Origin: Morinoia aosen
Taxonomy: Eukaryota > Arthropoda > Malacostraca > Amphipoda > Talitridae
Reading direction: 5' to 3'
Length of the DNA: 64,000 bases
Assembly (NCBI GenBank): GCA_030386875.1
Contig: CM059578.1
Coordinates: 26,025,009 to 26,089,008 of the forward strand
Of the stretch, positions 24,101 through 34,071 are shown in pieces (the stretch's first letter is position 1; each line of letters starts with the position of its first letter). Below the pieces are notes generated by a model. The model ran no database searches and was not told the DNA's origin. It worked only from the letters and a program-made list of their open reading frames with translations. The translations under genes and the position numbers were made by a program.

Positions 24101-26401
24101 AAATTTCAATTGTTTCTTTCAAACTTGATGTGTTAATATTTTACATATTTGGATGTTACGGAACGGTCAATGTAAGTTAAATTTTAGTTTGAAATACCGT
24201 AGATTTTTAAAATGCTTCATTGTTGGATGCTGCTGAAGGCTTAGAGTAATTTAAATGTTACTTTGAAATACCGTAGATTTTTGATACATTCCATTTTCTT
24301 CTTACTCTATACGAGGAATACAACTTTTGTGGCTACCAATTGTGTTGTGTGTTATTTTATAATCGTGTGATTTAAGAGTACCTAAAATATATTACATGGA
24401 ACGATATGCATAACTTATTTCCTAGACCTCTCATGAGGCCATGACGCTTACATTACAAAAATGTACTTATCCTGCTGCCGATACTAACGCATACGTAGCA
24501 GAATAGTACGAAAGGCTACCATTTATGTAAACTATGTTACTTTAGAATTGTTTCTAAGGAATATTACTACACATACTAGTCCTCACTAGGACAGGGGAGT
24601 TGAGGTGTGCTGTATATACTAATGCCATCATTTATTTACTTTTTATTTTGTGTACTTTCCAGCAAATTGTTTCGGACAGTATCAATTATCAAACTCGTTA
24701 ATATTAGGGCGTAGAAGTGTTTTAGTTATTTTACAGTATTTATAATAGTTGTGCTCGAATAGGCAATTGAAATAATCAACATCATTGGGTTGAATTGTTG
24801 AATCTTTGTTGAGTTTCCCAATTTTACTAAGCAAAAAGCAATCTTTCAAATACTTATGCCAAACGAATGTCCAACAACGTAGAAATATATGAATTTAATT
24901 ATAAAAATAACCGAATTCTTTTTGACGTTATTGCATATTTTATGTCAGAGGTTCTGTGATAATGATAAATAATCAGGTTCTATTTATCGGACAAGAGTTC
25001 TATACCTATTCATCTCTATACCTTAAGGAAATTTGCTTTTTCAATGAATGAATTTACATAAAATTGGTTTGAAAAACTGGTGTTTGTTTGTGCTTGGTAC
25101 TTTACTTATAACAAAAAAATATAATCATTTTTTGGCTATTTAAAGATTGACTCAGTAGGGCATAAACGAAAAAGAACTAAAATCATGTGTGATTTCTAGA
25201 GTTCAATTTTAGCTGGCTCGTGAAAGTCGAGGTGGAAAGAAAGACGCTAAAGAAGAATAAAAATAATCGTGAGAAAATGTAGAGTTAATCCGAATGGTGA
25301 AATTAGATCATGGCGAAGTTTCCTGAGAAAAACTTCGTTTTCTGATAGGAACGTAGACAATACTTGAAACATGACTACAAGGAATAACTGAACATTTTAA
25401 AAGTGTAAAAATAATATGAATTTTTAAATTTATATGATAAATCAGAATCATTTTCAGCCACTGTTTTGAACGTATCTGTAAAAGACAACATTTGTTACTG
25501 AAGATTGCGGAAACATGAAATTAAATCTGTACCCGAATAAATAGCATGAACCGCATTTTGGCATTATATGTTCTAAGACAATGAGATGGTTGTACTTACA
25601 CACAAAGGTTCCGGCGGCTAGGTTAACCAATATCACCACTTGTGCCAGGAAAAAATACATCGATGTCCAGACAGTAATTCGAAGACGCACACCTAATTGG
25701 AAATAAAAACTCGTATAAGTGATAGAATAAAATTCGATTTTTGCATTAAACGACAATTAATAAACTTCTGATCCACTTTCTGGATTTCGCGGGTTTATCA
25801 TGATGTTTAAACGTTTCATGTATACATGTAATCGAAAACAATTATCAAGGAGTACATGGAAATTTCCGGGTGATATGTTGTCGTAAAAAGCAATGTATGC
25901 GATAATGGAATTAACCAAGTTATGTACTTCGAAAATCGTTCCCGGTCAATTACTAAATGAGGCAATATGAACTAAAACAAAAAAAACATGTCCTTTTGAA
26001 AATAAATTGTTTAAAATAAACCATTTATCCTAATTCGAAACACTTAGAGGTCAATTGAAATGATAATGACGCATAGCTAATAGATATTGCGCTGTTAAAA
26101 ATGTTTCTTGGATTTCTCTGATTCCGGACGTAAACGATGTGAGCAAAGTAATTAAAATTTCAATATAAATACTGGAAACAAAAGTTTGATTGTTGAAATT
26201 ATTTCAGGATGATGGCTTACGTGATGTTTCACTCCACGAAGTCCTGATGGATCGGTCTCTTTTCAAAACTCCTAGAACGTGCAACTTTTTAACAGCTTTT
26301 CTTGTAGAAATTTTACATTTTCTGGGAAACGAAGGCAGCACACCACATAGAAACGCCACTAGAAATACCCAATACACTCTAGATGTTAGACCGTCATTCA
26401 T
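9068..26401 (-). CDS. Gustatory-receptor-like 7TM chemoreceptor, nine coding exons
   Basis: Joined exons (minus strand): 26401-26221, 25692-25600, 23757-23677, 19361-19081, 18005-17833, 17304-17085, 11461-11399, 10873-10787 and 9127-9068. Every junction is GT-AG and the phases (1,1,1,0,2,0,0,0) fit together, giving 412 residues with no internal stop. Hydrophobic segments lie near residues 66-90, 106-129, 181-203, 210-235, 291-306, 312-337 and 396-408, with an extra one at 9-24. Family features: a Lys/Arg-rich stretch after TM2 (AKRKKMQQLLDAW), a TM5 block HLQHMFGLVF, the pre-TM7 block ISLFLDVVSETVYYSA, and a C-terminal YLFTVVAVMLQL in the place of the TYhhhhhQF motif. Insect gustatory receptors are 350-450 residues, sit in the plasma membrane of taste neurons as ligand-gated cation channels, and share three phase-0 introns near the 3' end, as here. 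An odorant receptor is the main alternative. The ligand is unknown. Confidence 0.85.
10330..10775. repeat. Degenerate ~78-120-bp tandem array in receptor intron 8
   Basis: Iterations of CAAACATCGTATATGATATC followed by CTGTTGGTAAGAG and TTTTATATAATCTTA. The last three units (about 10560-10770) are close to 78 bp and well conserved; the earlier ones are longer and diverged. One unit carries a G homopolymer of about 11 at 10580. Confidence 0.75.
10787..10873 (-). CDS. Chemoreceptor exon 8 (pre-TM7 block)
   Basis: Acceptor CTACCTTCAG|ATTTCG and donor TGGCAG|GTAATG, 29 codons, phase 0 on both sides. It encodes ISLFLDVVSETVYYSA followed by NVVRFTLEAFWQ. This corresponds to the gustatory receptor stretch before TM7 (LF...v....v.fsA..vf.l). 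It is higher in GC and more codon-like than the surrounding intron sequence. Confidence 0.8.
10956..11007. repeat. 26-bp perfect tandem duplication in receptor intron 7
   Basis: GTTTTAGAGAGAGACAGTAA followed by ATACTA occurs twice in direct succession with no difference. Confidence 0.9.
11125..11255. mobile_element. Inverted-repeat element with a hammerhead-like core, receptor intron 7
   Basis: Positions 11125-11149 (CCATTTTTTCAAAATTTT...) and 11231-11255 are perfect 25-bp inverted repeats. Between them, 11169-11199 reads CTGATGA, then a 7-bp stem (GGCTAGA...TCTAGCC), then GAAA. That is the order of the hammerhead ribozyme core, which Penelope-like elements can carry. One extra C follows CTGATGA, and I find no good third stem, so it may be a decayed or merely similar motif. 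Confidence 0.55.
11399..11461 (-). CDS. Chemoreceptor exon 7 (loop between TM6 and TM7)
   Basis: Acceptor ATTTACAAAG|ATGAAC (weak pyrimidine tract) and donor ACTGAG|GTGAGT (strong). Exactly 21 codons, phase 0 on both sides: MNLTKGIIQSTECRDEDAE plus two residues. An acidic loop before the TM7 block fits the family. It lies 5.6 kb from exon 6 because a transposon complex fills the intron. Confidence 0.7.
12404..12507. repeat. 43-bp tandem repeat, about 2.4 copies
   Basis: GTGATCAATGTTATTCGTTA followed by TGCATTGATCAATGTTAAATTCA repeats with period 43 at 12404, 12447 and 12490. It lies in receptor intron 6. Each unit contains two TTGATCAA-like palindromic cores (TGATCAATGTTA twice). Confidence 0.9.
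13690..14047. mobile_element. Long foldback (hairpin) element
   Basis: The arms 13690-13864 and 13888-14047 are inverted copies with few mismatches, separated by about 23 nt. The left arm differs mainly by a 12-bp local duplication (AAATCATTTGCT). The pairing runs from AAGCTGCTGTGA at the outside to CACTGACTG at the loop. It has no coding capacity. Transcribed as part of the receptor intron, it would fold into a hairpin of about 160 bp. Confidence 0.88.
14585..14905. repeat. Foldback unit, copy 1
   Basis: The left arm (14585-14690: CAAAACGGGACTCGTCCTCG, TTTTGATGCTAGAACAAA) pairs with the right arm (14795-14905). The spacer reads TTTCTATTTTTTC...AATCAGCAACAATTTTTG...TTTAGAGCTATATATTTC. Confidence 0.85.
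15278..15597. repeat. Foldback unit, copy 2, spacer inverted
   Basis: The arms match copy 1 in the same order and orientation. The spacer between them is the reverse complement of the copy 1 spacer: it reads GAAATATATAGCTCTAAA...AAATTGTTGCTGATTTTTG...AAAAAATAGAAA. Confidence 0.85.
17085..17304 (-). CDS. Chemoreceptor exon 6 (TM5 and TM6)
   Basis: Acceptor TTTTCCAG|AGACG and donor GTTCAG|GTATGG. Seventy-three codons encode a charged start (DEEKRAQEVL), the TM5 block HLQHMFGLVFTMTNVLF and TM6 (VFMYYLTVLTLIYFLG). The exon ends in phase 0, the first of the three 3' phase-0 introns expected for a gustatory receptor. Confidence 0.88.
17833..18005 (-). CDS. Chemoreceptor exon 5 (TM4 region)
   Basis: Acceptor CTTCTTCTAG|GGCTTT and donor ATTAG|GTGAGT, 57 codons plus two bases. 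It encodes VGTFFYLLVAASECDRITHF followed by NGVLREVL, resembling the 'RFxxLN' stretch after TM4 in gustatory receptors. The loop between TM3 and TM4 is short, so a small alternative exon in 18006-19080 cannot be ruled out. Confidence 0.82.
19081..19361 (-). CDS. Chemoreceptor exon 4 (TM2 end, intracellular loop, TM3)
   Basis: Acceptor TCTGTGTACAG|TGGCG and donor CTTCTG|GTGAGT. Ninety-three codons cover the end of TM2, a basic stretch (AKRKKMQQLLDAW), a long charged intracellular loop (LDSRFRSTLETMNRK) and TM3 (CIYAFGTSVLSFFIIGLFAG). It is the longest exon of the gene and ends in phase 0. Confidence 0.88.
21390..21497. repeat. 54-bp perfect tandem duplication, receptor intron 3
   Basis: AAATCTGGGGTTATAAATCC...GGAAACAATGGAGG occurs twice with no mismatch visible, which indicates a recent event. 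The minus-strand frame that reads FPPLFPTVFNISWIYNPR twice is a by-product. Confidence 0.92.
21944..22164. mobile_element. piggyBac-like MITE, receptor intron 3
   Basis: The ends CCCTTTAACGCCCA and TGGGCGTTGAAGGG are inverted repeats with one mismatch. The right end is followed by TTAA; the left flank is CTTAT, so the TTAA target duplication is imperfect. The terminal sequence and TTAA site are typical of piggyBac-type elements. It is 221 bp and non-coding. Confidence 0.6.
23677..23757 (-). CDS. Chemoreceptor exon 3 (extracellular loop 1 and start of TM2)
   Basis: Acceptor TTTCAACAG|ATCC and donor TATGCAG|GTATC, 81 nt. It encodes PQDVQLKNSKNVTW followed by the hydrophobic ASMYFVMSLYA, which continues directly into exon 4 as one TM2. 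The continuity of the membrane segment across the junction supports joining this exon to 19361. Confidence 0.8.
25600..25692 (-). CDS. Chemoreceptor exon 2 (TM1)
   Basis: Acceptor CCAATTAG|GTGTGC and donor TTGTGT|GTAAGT. Thirty codons plus split codons at both ends encode TM1 (around WTSMYFFLAQVVILVNLAAG). The split codons complete as Arg61 and Tyr92, and the frame is kept on both sides. Confidence 0.82.
26221..26401 (-). CDS. Chemoreceptor exon 1 (residues 1-60 plus one base)
   Basis: The ATG at 26401 sits in GCCACCATGA, with an in-frame TGA 12 nt upstream, so it is the first possible start in this exon. Residues 9-24 are hydrophobic. The following KKLHVLGVL resembles the 'LxxLGL' stretch that precedes TM1 in insect chemoreceptors, so a later true start cannot be excluded. 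The exon ends at the donor TCAC|GTAAGC, phase 1. Confidence 0.7.
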
Positions 26402-26459
26402 GGTGGCTGCTCACCTGTCTTCCTGTGGAAAAAGCGTAATAAACAAAATTTAATTGAAA

Positions 26460-27115
26460 TGAAGAGTTGTTTGAAATTAATTCAACCAATGCAGATCGCA
26501 TAATACTGCAGTACCGTACGATGTACATGTTTTTTTCATTAATGTTGTTCACAGGTCAGAAAGTCAATCTAAATAAAAAACTAAATTAGGGTTTCCTGTT
26601 GATGGGGCTAAACAACATTGAATTCTGTGTGTCAACAAAAATAAAAAAAAGGTAATCAAAAGTAAGTTCTCTTTTACGCTGTTGAAATGTAGCACTCTGG
26701 TATAATTATAGGGCTGAGGCATTGTGAGGCAAAAATCAGAAATATCTCATCCATAAATGCTACTTTTCATCTTTTCATTCCACTTCCTTCATGATGCAGA
26801 CTCTCCATGACTCGTACTTACCCTGTTATCAAAATAATCTATTCAAAGCTCAGGTAACCAAAGAATACCACAAGTTATCAAGGTATTTTTCGTTTACTTG
26901 GCTTGAAAAATGGGTATTTCGCAAAAAAGCTAGACAAACCAATCTAGATCTTTATACAGTGGAAGAAGGTATAAAATTCGACCAATAATTTGCATCTCAA
27001 GAGACAAGTGAAGGTCTCCTAGATCTACAGACATTGAGCCTCCTAACAAATAACAAAGAGCAAATGTGAGTGACTCAAACAAAGAAAGGGTTTTAATGTG
27101 AGAACTTTTGAAATC
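26460..27115. other. Sequence upstream of the receptor start codon
   Basis: This would hold the 5' UTR or promoter of the minus-strand receptor gene. No TATA box or initiator could be singled out. CACAG|GAAGACAG just upstream of the ATG could be a 5' UTR splice acceptor, so a further upstream non-coding exon is possible. Confidence 0.35.
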
Positions 27116-27121
27116 AAAACA

Positions 27122-28058
27122 TACACTCCTTCTATTGAACCTACACTCCTTCTACTGAACCTACACTCCTTCTTCTGAACCTGCACTCCTTCTACTTAAC
27201 CTACACTCCTTCTACTGAACCTACACTCATTCTACTGAACCCACACTCCTTCTACTAAACCTACACTCCTTCTACTGAACCTACACTCCTTCTACTGAAC
27301 CTACACTCCTTCTACTGAACCTACACTCCTTCTACTGAACCTACACTCCTTCTACTGAACCTACACTCCTTCTACTGAACCTACACTCCTTCTACTGAAC
27401 CTACACTCCTTCTACTGAACCTACACTCCTTCTACTGAACCTACACTCTCTCTACTGAACCTATACTCCTTCTACTGAACCTACACTCCTATTACTGAAC
27501 CTACACTCCTTCTACTGAACCTACACTCTTTCTACTGAACCTACACTCCTTCTACTGAACTTACACTACTTCTACTGAACCTACACTCCTTCTACTGAAC
27601 CTACACTCCTTCTACTGAACCTACACTTTTTCTACTGAACCTACACACCTTCTACTGAACCTACACTCCTTCTACTGAACCTACACTCTTTCTACGGAAC
27701 CTACACTCCTTCTACTGAACCTACACTCCTTCTACTGAACCTACACTTCTTCTACTGAGCCTACACTCCTTCTACTGAACCTACACTCCTTCTACTGAAC
27801 CTACACTCATTCTACTGAACCTACACTCCTTCTACTGAACCTACACTCCTTCTACTGAACCTATACTCCTTCTACTGAACCTACACTCCTTCTACTGAAC
27901 CTACACTCCTTCTACTGAACCTACACTCCTTCTACTGAACCTACACTCCTTCTACTGAACCTACACTCCTTCTACAGAACCTACACTCCTTCTACTGTAC
28001 CTACACTTCTTTTACTGAGCCTACACTCCTTCTACTGAACCTACACTCCTTCTACTGA
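27122..28058. repeat. 20-bp minisatellite, about 47 copies
   Basis: The unit is CTACACTCCTTCTACTGAAC. Every copy is exactly 20 bp: variants are substitutions only, with no insertion or deletion across some 940 bp. Rare variant pairs recur (for example ACTTCT...CTGAGC near 27741 and again near 28001). It begins about 720 bp upstream of the receptor start codon. It lacks spacers, so it is not a CRISPR array. Confidence 0.97.
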
Positions 28059-28059
28059 A

Positions 28060-29930
28060 GCTCAGACAATAACGATAAACAAACGCTTTCATCGCTAGCC
28101 TTCAGCTGATCGATAGGCCGCTTGTGTGATTTAGATCATCTATGCGATGCTAGACCAGTGTAAATTGAGTAGCATTGTTTTTCAGATAGAATTCACCTTA
28201 TTTGACCGGTAATGAGCTTCTGTGCAATGCAAAATGTTATTGGTGTAATATCAAATATTGACTCTCTTGCTGACAGTGATGAGGAACTTTGACGAGTTTT
28301 GAACGTTGAATATTTTATCCATCTTCATATATAAAATACTTTCAAACATTATTATAGTAACCTTAAGACTTATTTCTTATTTTTTTAATCTCCCAAGCCT
28401 TTTGGAAAGTGGGCAGTCACTTTTTTGGTTTAATGCTATTATTCTGTGAAAATATTTTATTTGAATGGCCATTGCTTGAAATGCTACTTCCAAAATCATT
28501 ATTCTGTTGACTTGATAGAAAAGAATGAAACGTAGTCCTATAAGAAAAGAAATTTCAACTCCTGAAGTCAAATTTTGAACAAATTTGTCTTTTATAAAAC
28601 TCAGTGGAAATTAATTGCTAGGATCTTGCATTACGATTTTGTCAATTGGGGAATTACTAAATTTGATGCTAATTTTTTCAGTTCATACTTTTGATGTAGA
28701 TGTTTTTTAAGATGTGACCGCTCCATCATCCTGAAGTCGGTAACGACTTAGTACCTACGCCAGTCTAATAACAGTGGTTTTTATACACTACATAATAATT
28801 ATTCCATGCGTTATTCCTGTAAGACACAGTTGTCGCTTGCTTGGTTGATTCGTCCGTCTCTCTTCTCGTTCTTTTGGATGCTGAATGATCGTATTTGTAA
28901 CACGTATTTCCCCAGTGCTCACGTTCAAGAATAGTTTAAACGCAGCTACTATTAGAACGGAAGTATTTATTTGTCATCCACATCTGCGAAATTTACTCAA
29001 GGGAATTATTGAATCCCATCATTTTGAACAAGTCGTGTGCACTAGTTATAGTAATAAAATCAAACCAAAGATAATTGCTCCAGCTATAATTGAGAAAGGA
29101 AGGATGTTAAAATAAGGCACAAAAATGAGAATTTGTGGTTCAGGTTAGCTCGCTTTAAAATCATGTAGCGATAGCCAATCTCGAAATTCTCCTCGGGCTG
29201 GTACTTGTGGGTTTTTTACGCCTGGCATGCATGCTGGTAGTTTCTGCATGTTGGTTAAAAATGTATTGTAAGATAAGTTTCTAGAAGTCATCATTTTCTG
29301 GTGGTTTAAATTAAGATCGGGATATTAGATAGAGATAGAGATCCGAGAAAGTAAGTGTTCCAAAGTATTCAAAAGAAATTTTGAGTCTCACTTCCTATCA
29401 GAATACTAGCCGTGTAAGATCACCAAGTCAAATCTTGTCTCCTACATGACTGGTTCTAATAATGTAATCTGCCAAAGTTAATATCGCCGAGCTTCAATCT
29501 CCTCTTAAATCGTTTACTAAATATACTGTTAGATATAGTTCACATGACCTATACTGTATAACGAAGCATCTAATATCGAGTTAATTATCTCATTGATCAG
29601 TCCAATGCGAAATTAGGTTAAGTGAATTAGGTTAAACATTATTGTACACCTTAGAATAACGTTGATGGTAAGATGCCCCAGAAATCACTGAAGCTATTCG
29701 GGCCCACAGGTAGCTATACACAAATTTGACCATTGTACTACACTTAAGAAACATTCCTACCTTTGTATCACCTGTGGTAAATAAATTTTTTGAATTTTTT
29801 TAATTGATTAATTATTGATGACCAAATGAAACGCACTCCTGGACTCTACAAATTCAATCAACTTGATTTTCTCCACCGATGCCTAGGTCATAGAACTTGT
29901 TGAGGCCGACGCTTTTATGAAGTTTGCAGC
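28060..29930. other. Intergenic sequence, nothing recognised
   Basis: AT-rich. The short frames on both strands (28377-28571, 28885-29115) show no family similarity or splice context. Confidence 0.45.
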
Positions 29931-29935
29931 TAAAC

Positions 29936-30191
29936 CACCGTAGAGGAAACTAGGTAGGATCATTCCTGTGGGAGGAAATACACGTCCTCATGTTCGGCTT
30001 TATTTCAAACAAATTTCATAGCCAATAGGAAGGCTTTATTTCAAACATCACCAAAATGCAATGTCGTTAGGCCAATAGTGGAGCCAGATTTGAGGGTTGC
30101 AGTGATACCAGATGCACTGCTATTGGTTCGTTGCCGTGACGTCAGCAAAACCACACTGTCAACGCAAAAAGACGGGTTTAGCCCTACCGTG
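29936..30191. mobile_element. MITE family C, copy 1
   Basis: The ends ACCGTAGAGG...CTAGGTAGG and GCCCTACCGTG are inverted repeats. The interior (TTGGTTCGTTGCCGTGACGT, TTAGGCCAATAGTGGAG, TTTATTTCAAACA) is the reverse complement of the element at 56933-57204. More diverged than that copy; no clear target duplication. Confidence 0.7.
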
Positions 30192-30199
30192 CCAGGATC

Positions 30200-31600
30200 C
30201 CACTTCTGCGCTTCAGTGTATGAACGAAATTAGAACATTTTCGCTAGAAATTTATTAACCATTTACGCCTCCAGTTCATACTTAATGTTTCTTGTTACCA
30301 TAAAGACTAGAACACGCATTTAAATCTTTGCGTGCATAAAAACAGTAACTTCTCAATCAATTTCGCTGAAAAATAGCTAAAACTGCTATGGAATAGTGTT
30401 CTGAACATTTTGATTGGTCAAGTCATCATTTTTCTCAACATGGAGGAAGTGAATATTCACAAAACCACAACGAGCTTTAAGATTGGCCTCACGATAAGAA
30501 CGTCTGATCACGTCTCGACCCGTTCAAGAAATGAGAATTTCTTATGAACAATAACACAATTCATGTTCATGAGGATCAGCATTCGCAATATCACAATACA
30601 AAGACCTTTCATTCCCTATAATTTTCAAACTTCTACCAATCGACTTTGATCAAATAGAAGAGCCATCCGTCATGGATAATGAAAAGCATTGGCTGTACAC
30701 ACACAGAGCGTGTGAGACTCCGCCGTGTTATTGCCGTTGTCAACAAACGGACTCCTCTTGGTGAAGCAGTGTCCATTATGATTTGAAAACATGAACTAAA
30801 TTTTATTGGTGTCAGTTGGCTTGCAAACTTCTTGAATAAATGAAGTGGTCTTCGTGCACCAATGAATAAGAATCATACGCTGTTATAAAAGGCATCTGTC
30901 GGCACTTGTGACACCAAGTAACGTCATAAAAACAAGCCTCTCAGTATTATCACGCGTTATTCTTGTTTTCAACCTAAAGCCTATGTCCATGCGTAAGCCG
31001 TTACTAAATAACTTAACATCCCCATAATGGTGAACTCTTTTGCTAGAATATTCTGCCACTGCAATTTTGCTGCTAAATTGATTGCATCTTTCGCTAGCTA
31101 TCTTACTTGCATTGTAGAATATGATACTTCTCGAGAGTCGCTTTCGTCCTCTCGTTTTTGGGTTGAGCTTTGCCGCAATAATTTCTGCTGTTCTTCGGGC
31201 AGTCACGGTCTTTCCAGAGTAAATTTTACTTTCAAGGGAGGTTTTCAAAAGTTAATCTTTGGTTAGTAGGAAACATAACCTATAAAAATAAATGTACACA
31301 ATATGGGTGGTCTCGAAACTTTCAATTCTGGGAAGCATATCGATGATATGACATTACGAAAAGGGGTCATTTTTTTAACTGTAATTGTTCTCGTGGATTG
31401 TGTCCGATTACTGTTTGGAATACTTAGTTAAGCTCCGTGAGACTAGGTACAAAAACGAATGAGGTAATGAAAAATGGATAAAAAAGTGCAGTAAAGACAG
31501 AACTATAAAAAGTTAAGTATCTTAGGGAGTTGAAAATTGTAAAACAATGTCACATGTGAAAGTTAATGTTTGGTTCACGGGTGAAGTTAAAAACTATTGC
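30200..31600. other. Intergenic sequence, one unsupported 121-codon frame
   Basis: A minus-strand frame at 30883-31248 is basic (for example NPKTRGRKRLSRS) but matches nothing I recognise. A plus-strand frame overlaps it, and there are no supporting splice sites. Treated as unsupported. Confidence 0.4.
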
Positions 31601-31609
31601 AATTTTGTG

Positions 31610-32275
31610 TCCGTATTGAGGTTCTTTCGGTATTGAGATTGTGTCTGTATTGGGGTTGTATCTCAATTGAAATTGTGTCTGTATTGGGGTTGTGTCTCTA
31701 TGGAGATTGTGTCTCTATTGAGGTTGTTTCTGTATTGAGGTTCGGTATTGATGTTCTATATTGAGGGTGGAATCGTATTGATGTTCCGTACCGAGGGTGT
31801 GAAAGTGTTGATGTTCCGTACTGAGGGTGTAACCGTATTGAGGTTCCGTTTTGAGGGTGTAACCGTATTGAGGTTCCGTTTTGAGGGTGTAACCGTATTG
31901 AGGTTCCGTATTGAGGGTGTAACCGTATTGAGGGTGTAACCGTATTGAGGTTCCGTACTGAGGGTGTAACCGTATTGAGGTTCCGTATTGAGCGTGTAAC
32001 CGTATTGAGGTTCCGTAATGAGCGTGTAACCGTATTGAGGTTCCGTATTGAGCGTGTAACCGTATTGAGGTTCCGTACTGAGGGTGTAACCGTATTGAGG
32101 TTCCGTATTGAGCGTGTAACCGTATTGAGGTTCCGTATTGAGGGTGTAACCGTATTGAGGTTCCGTATTGAGGGTGTAACCGTATTGAGATTCCGTACTG
32201 AGGGTGTAAAAGTATTGAGGTTCCGAATTGAGGGTGTGTCTGTATTGAGATTCCGTATTGAGGTTTGCAGTGTCT
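31610..32275. repeat. 30-bp minisatellite, about 20 copies
   Basis: The unit is TTGAGGTTCCGTATTGAG followed by GGTGTAACCGTA, with a 13+17 substructure; one unit is truncated near 31920. The left flank decays into TTGAGGTTGTGTCTCTA-type relatives. Because 30 is a multiple of three and the unit lacks stops in several frames, long open frames appear on both strands (31698-32306, 31756-32286, 31945-32331). Confidence 0.95.
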
Positions 32276-32279
32276 GTGT

Positions 32280-34070
32280 CGTGCAAGAGACGTCCGTTAG
32301 CCTCATAAATAGCTTGTATTGTTCAAAGTAGTAAAATATTCAGATTAACATTCATCCGAAACAAATTACGAGTAGGTCTCTTGCTGTTTTATCATTTCGT
32401 TAATGTATATTATGAAATATCAGATGTTTCATTTTTGAAGTATTCTTTTGCCGGTTTCAATTACAAACAGTAAAAACGGGATGGAAGTTTTCAGTCATCG
32501 GAACGTGAAGCCACTGAATGTGGTTGTACGTTCATTCGTGCGGGAGCAAACATTTAAGATCCAAGTTTACAGAGCTCAAACATAGTTAATGTAGGTCAGA
32601 AAAAAGAACTAGATGTGCCGTGGAAATCAACTTGTGCATTTGAGGGCAGACACGGAAGCGAGCTGAAGAATGAGATGATTGAAGAAGCTCAAAACTTCAG
32701 GCCGTATTTTCACAAATTTTTCGATGCCACTCAACCCTCCCGAGGGGCAGTGGCAGCTGTCTGAAGAAACTGAAATTTCTTCAACTTAAGAACGTGATTC
32801 TGCGCCGTAATTCTTCCATCTACCTCTTGTATGTTTATTTTGTTTTAGGTGCAGACATAACCTTAGGGCTTTCAGTTTTATCTCAATGCTATTTCAGAGG
32901 GACATGAATTCTTAAATAAATTTTTTGCTGCATAGCTTGTGTTGCATAGACGGATTTATAAGAGTGCTCAATAATCTCTGAACAAGAAAACATTTTTTTT
33001 TGTGACTAGAAAAAAATACTGTAGATTTTCCTGTTAAAATATGATATATTTGCTCTGATTTTAAATTATAAGCACTCAAGTGATGTGGAAAAGATTTAAA
33101 TTCTATTTCTGTGCGCTTTCTTATTGGAAAAAAATCAGAGTGACTTGCTTACCTATAAGTTAATATGTTTTTAGATCATAATTTCATTTAGTATCTAACG
33201 AGAACAATGAAATTAATAATTCACAAAGATGAAGAGAAAACTAGTAATGCAATTCAATACAAATGATACGGAAAGCGAGGTATGCTTTCTGCCAAATAAA
33301 TTATAATTTAGATAATAATTCGATACTTTCAAGGCTTGAATTCATCTGACTTTCATCATCGTACAAACGATACTTTCGGTTGTCTGAAATGAATTACCGA
33401 CTTAGTCTAACAATATGTTGGGAAAATAGAACCCTCATCAATAAATAAAACTTGGATATTTCCCATATCAGCCATGCAGTAGAGATAGAAGTAGCCGTTA
33501 TTCCTAGAAAGCAAGTAGACTAGTATTTTCGCATTATCTTATCACACATTTTACGCCAGTGCCTAATCGCTGTTATCCTAATTCTTTTATAATTCTGAGT
33601 TATTGTGGCGCAGGGAAAAAAGCAGACTAGTCGACAGGAAGGGAAATGAGTTCAGTGTAGTATGCTAAGGGTTGTAATGGCGGACGCCAACAAGATAGAG
33701 GCTTCATTTTTGGGCGGATGGTCCCATAAGTCTCCTAGTGGAACGTGAATGCAAACTCGTTAGCAGATAAGAGATGCTTTATGAAAACATCTTATCTCTT
33801 GATATGACCGACGCCAACGGATGGCCTCGTATAAAGAACAAAACTTCAAAAAACTTCCACACAAAATAATCTCAGAAGGAATGGGGGCAGTAAGGTTGAA
33901 TGTATGAGTTCATTCCGCTGTCCATTGTGCCGAAATTGAAAATAAGCTACACAAGGATATTTCATTTTTAATTCGTGACATACCGAGTAACACACTCAGG
34001 ATCTTTATATAAGTTGCTCAATTCATGTTAAATGTCTTTATTGTGAACTTTTTTTCTGATACGTTTTCAG
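32280..34070. other. Intergenic sequence with one possible terminal exon
   Basis: The plus-strand frame 32558-32764 (68 codons, no ATG, TGA stop) is hydrophilic, including KNEMIEEAQNFRPYFHKFF, and has a possible acceptor TGTAG|GTCAG at about 32591. I recognise no family. The rest is AT-rich and featureless. Confidence 0.3.
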
Positions 34071-34071
34071 T

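Noticed and set aside
27122..28058. CRISPR array
   Set aside because: The 20-bp units are directly adjacent without unique spacers, and the context is eukaryotic.
30883..31248. 121-codon basic minus-strand ORF
   Set aside because: No recognisable motif or splice support, and it overlaps an open frame on the other strand.
31698..32331. Repeat-protein frames of 128-202 codons on both strands
   Set aside because: They are explained by a 30-bp unit lacking stops. Frames on both strands cannot all be genes.
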